A stretch of DNA of 5,973 nt from Anaerolineae bacterium. Its GTDB lineage: Bacteria; Chloroflexota; Anaerolineae; Aggregatilineales; Phototrophicaceae. The DNA is taken from the NCBI GenBank assembly GCA_025454675.1, contig JALONZ010000161.1, forward strand, positions 1-5,973, given 5' to 3'. Made by a program: the position numbers and the translations under genes. Below, in pieces: positions 5,826 through 5,973 of the stretch (position 1 is the stretch's first letter; the number at the start of each line of letters is the position of its first letter). The notes under the pieces were generated by a model. It was not told the DNA's origin and searched no databases. It worked only from the letters and a program-made list of their open reading frames with translations.

Positions 5826-5848
5826 AAATGTGATAAACACTTCTTCTT

Positions 5849-5857
5849 GTTATAACA
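5849..5857 (-). promoter_or_regulatory. Extended -10 promoter for paralogue B
   Basis: Reads TGTTATAAC on the minus strand, sharing TGTTATAA and the 36-nt distance to the start codon with the promoter of paralogue A. TTAACA about 20 bp further upstream could be a poorly spaced -35. Both the motif and the position match between the copies, which is the main support. Confidence 0.55.
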
Positions 5858-5895
5858 CAAAATGGGCATAATCTTGTTAAAATTCGCTGATTTGG

Positions 5896-5973
5896 CTATC
5901 TGATGATTGGCAACATGATATGTGATGCCCGCACCGCGTCCCGCCAGATTTGCCATTCGGGTGTGGCAGTCGC
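5896..5973 (-). CDS. Possible C-terminal end of a further minus-strand gene (very uncertain)
   Basis: On the minus strand a frame entering from the right edge encodes 25 residues (ATATPEWQIWRDAVRASHIM and five more) before a TAG at 5896-5898, about 40 nt upstream of the promoter of paralogue B. That would be a sensible place for an upstream gene to end. However, the other minus-strand frames are also open over this short stretch. On the plus strand an ATG at 5902 opens a frame running off the edge (MIGNMICDARTASRQICHSG), without a Shine-Dalgarno sequence. The piece is too short to choose between these, and no family is recognised. Confidence 0.2.
   Translation of the reverse strand, partial: ATATPEWQIWRDAVRASHIMLPIIR

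Noticed and set aside
1..5973. CRISPR array, tRNA/rRNA, insertion sequence ends, toxin-antitoxin pair or phage genes
   Set aside because: No regularly spaced repeats, no cloverleaf or rRNA-like segments, no transposase motifs or terminal repeats, and no small gene pairs were found on reading both strands.

Overview
The window looks like ordinary chromosomal DNA of a free-living bacterium, with moderate GC content by eye. It has no mobile-element, phage, CRISPR, rRNA or tRNA signature. The gene style suggests a Chloroflexota (Anaerolineae-like) genome: a membrane-anchored DsbA-family protein, a stand-alone homoserine dehydrogenase without an ACT domain, a receiver-first histidine kinase, a PspA protein, and GTG/TTG starts used beside ATG. 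This placement is an inference from gene content, not a measured result.

Layout: (1) 84-954, plus strand: a membrane-anchored thioredoxin-fold (DsbA-type, CGFC) protein. It is split into two overlapping reading frames by an apparent one-base shift near 386-392. (2) 1068-2096, plus: homoserine dehydrogenase, 342 aa. Its predicted promoter lies inside a perfect 14-bp inverted repeat (987-1024). (3) 2191-3321, plus: a response-regulator/histidine-kinase fusion with its own promoter, whose -35 region overlaps a near-perfect 16-bp palindrome. (4) 3374-4069, plus: PspA/IM30-type membrane-stress protein, with its own extended -10 promoter right after the kinase stop and a good intrinsic terminator after it. 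(5) 4106-4873 and 5055-5813, minus: two tandem paralogous membrane proteins of DUF3592 type, converging on pspA. (6) 5841-5973: promoter DNA for the second paralogue, then an edge of uncertain coding content.

How the genes may fit together: the kinase fusion, PspA and the DUF3592 pair suggest a neighbourhood for sensing or buffering envelope stress, and the anchored thiol oxidoreductase also acts at the envelope. This is inference from proximity; each gene appears to have its own promoter, so it is not one operon. Homoserine dehydrogenase is housekeeping (Thr/Met/Ile pathway) and stands apart from thrB/thrC.

A unifying observation is that five of the predicted promoters share an extended -10 form (TGn followed by a TATAAT-like hexamer). 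In the two DUF3592 paralogues this box lies exactly 36 nt before the start codon in both copies. I found no convincing undescribed defence or mobile system. The items most worth checking are the frameshift, the two dyads at promoters, and the duplicated two-domain membrane proteins beside pspA.
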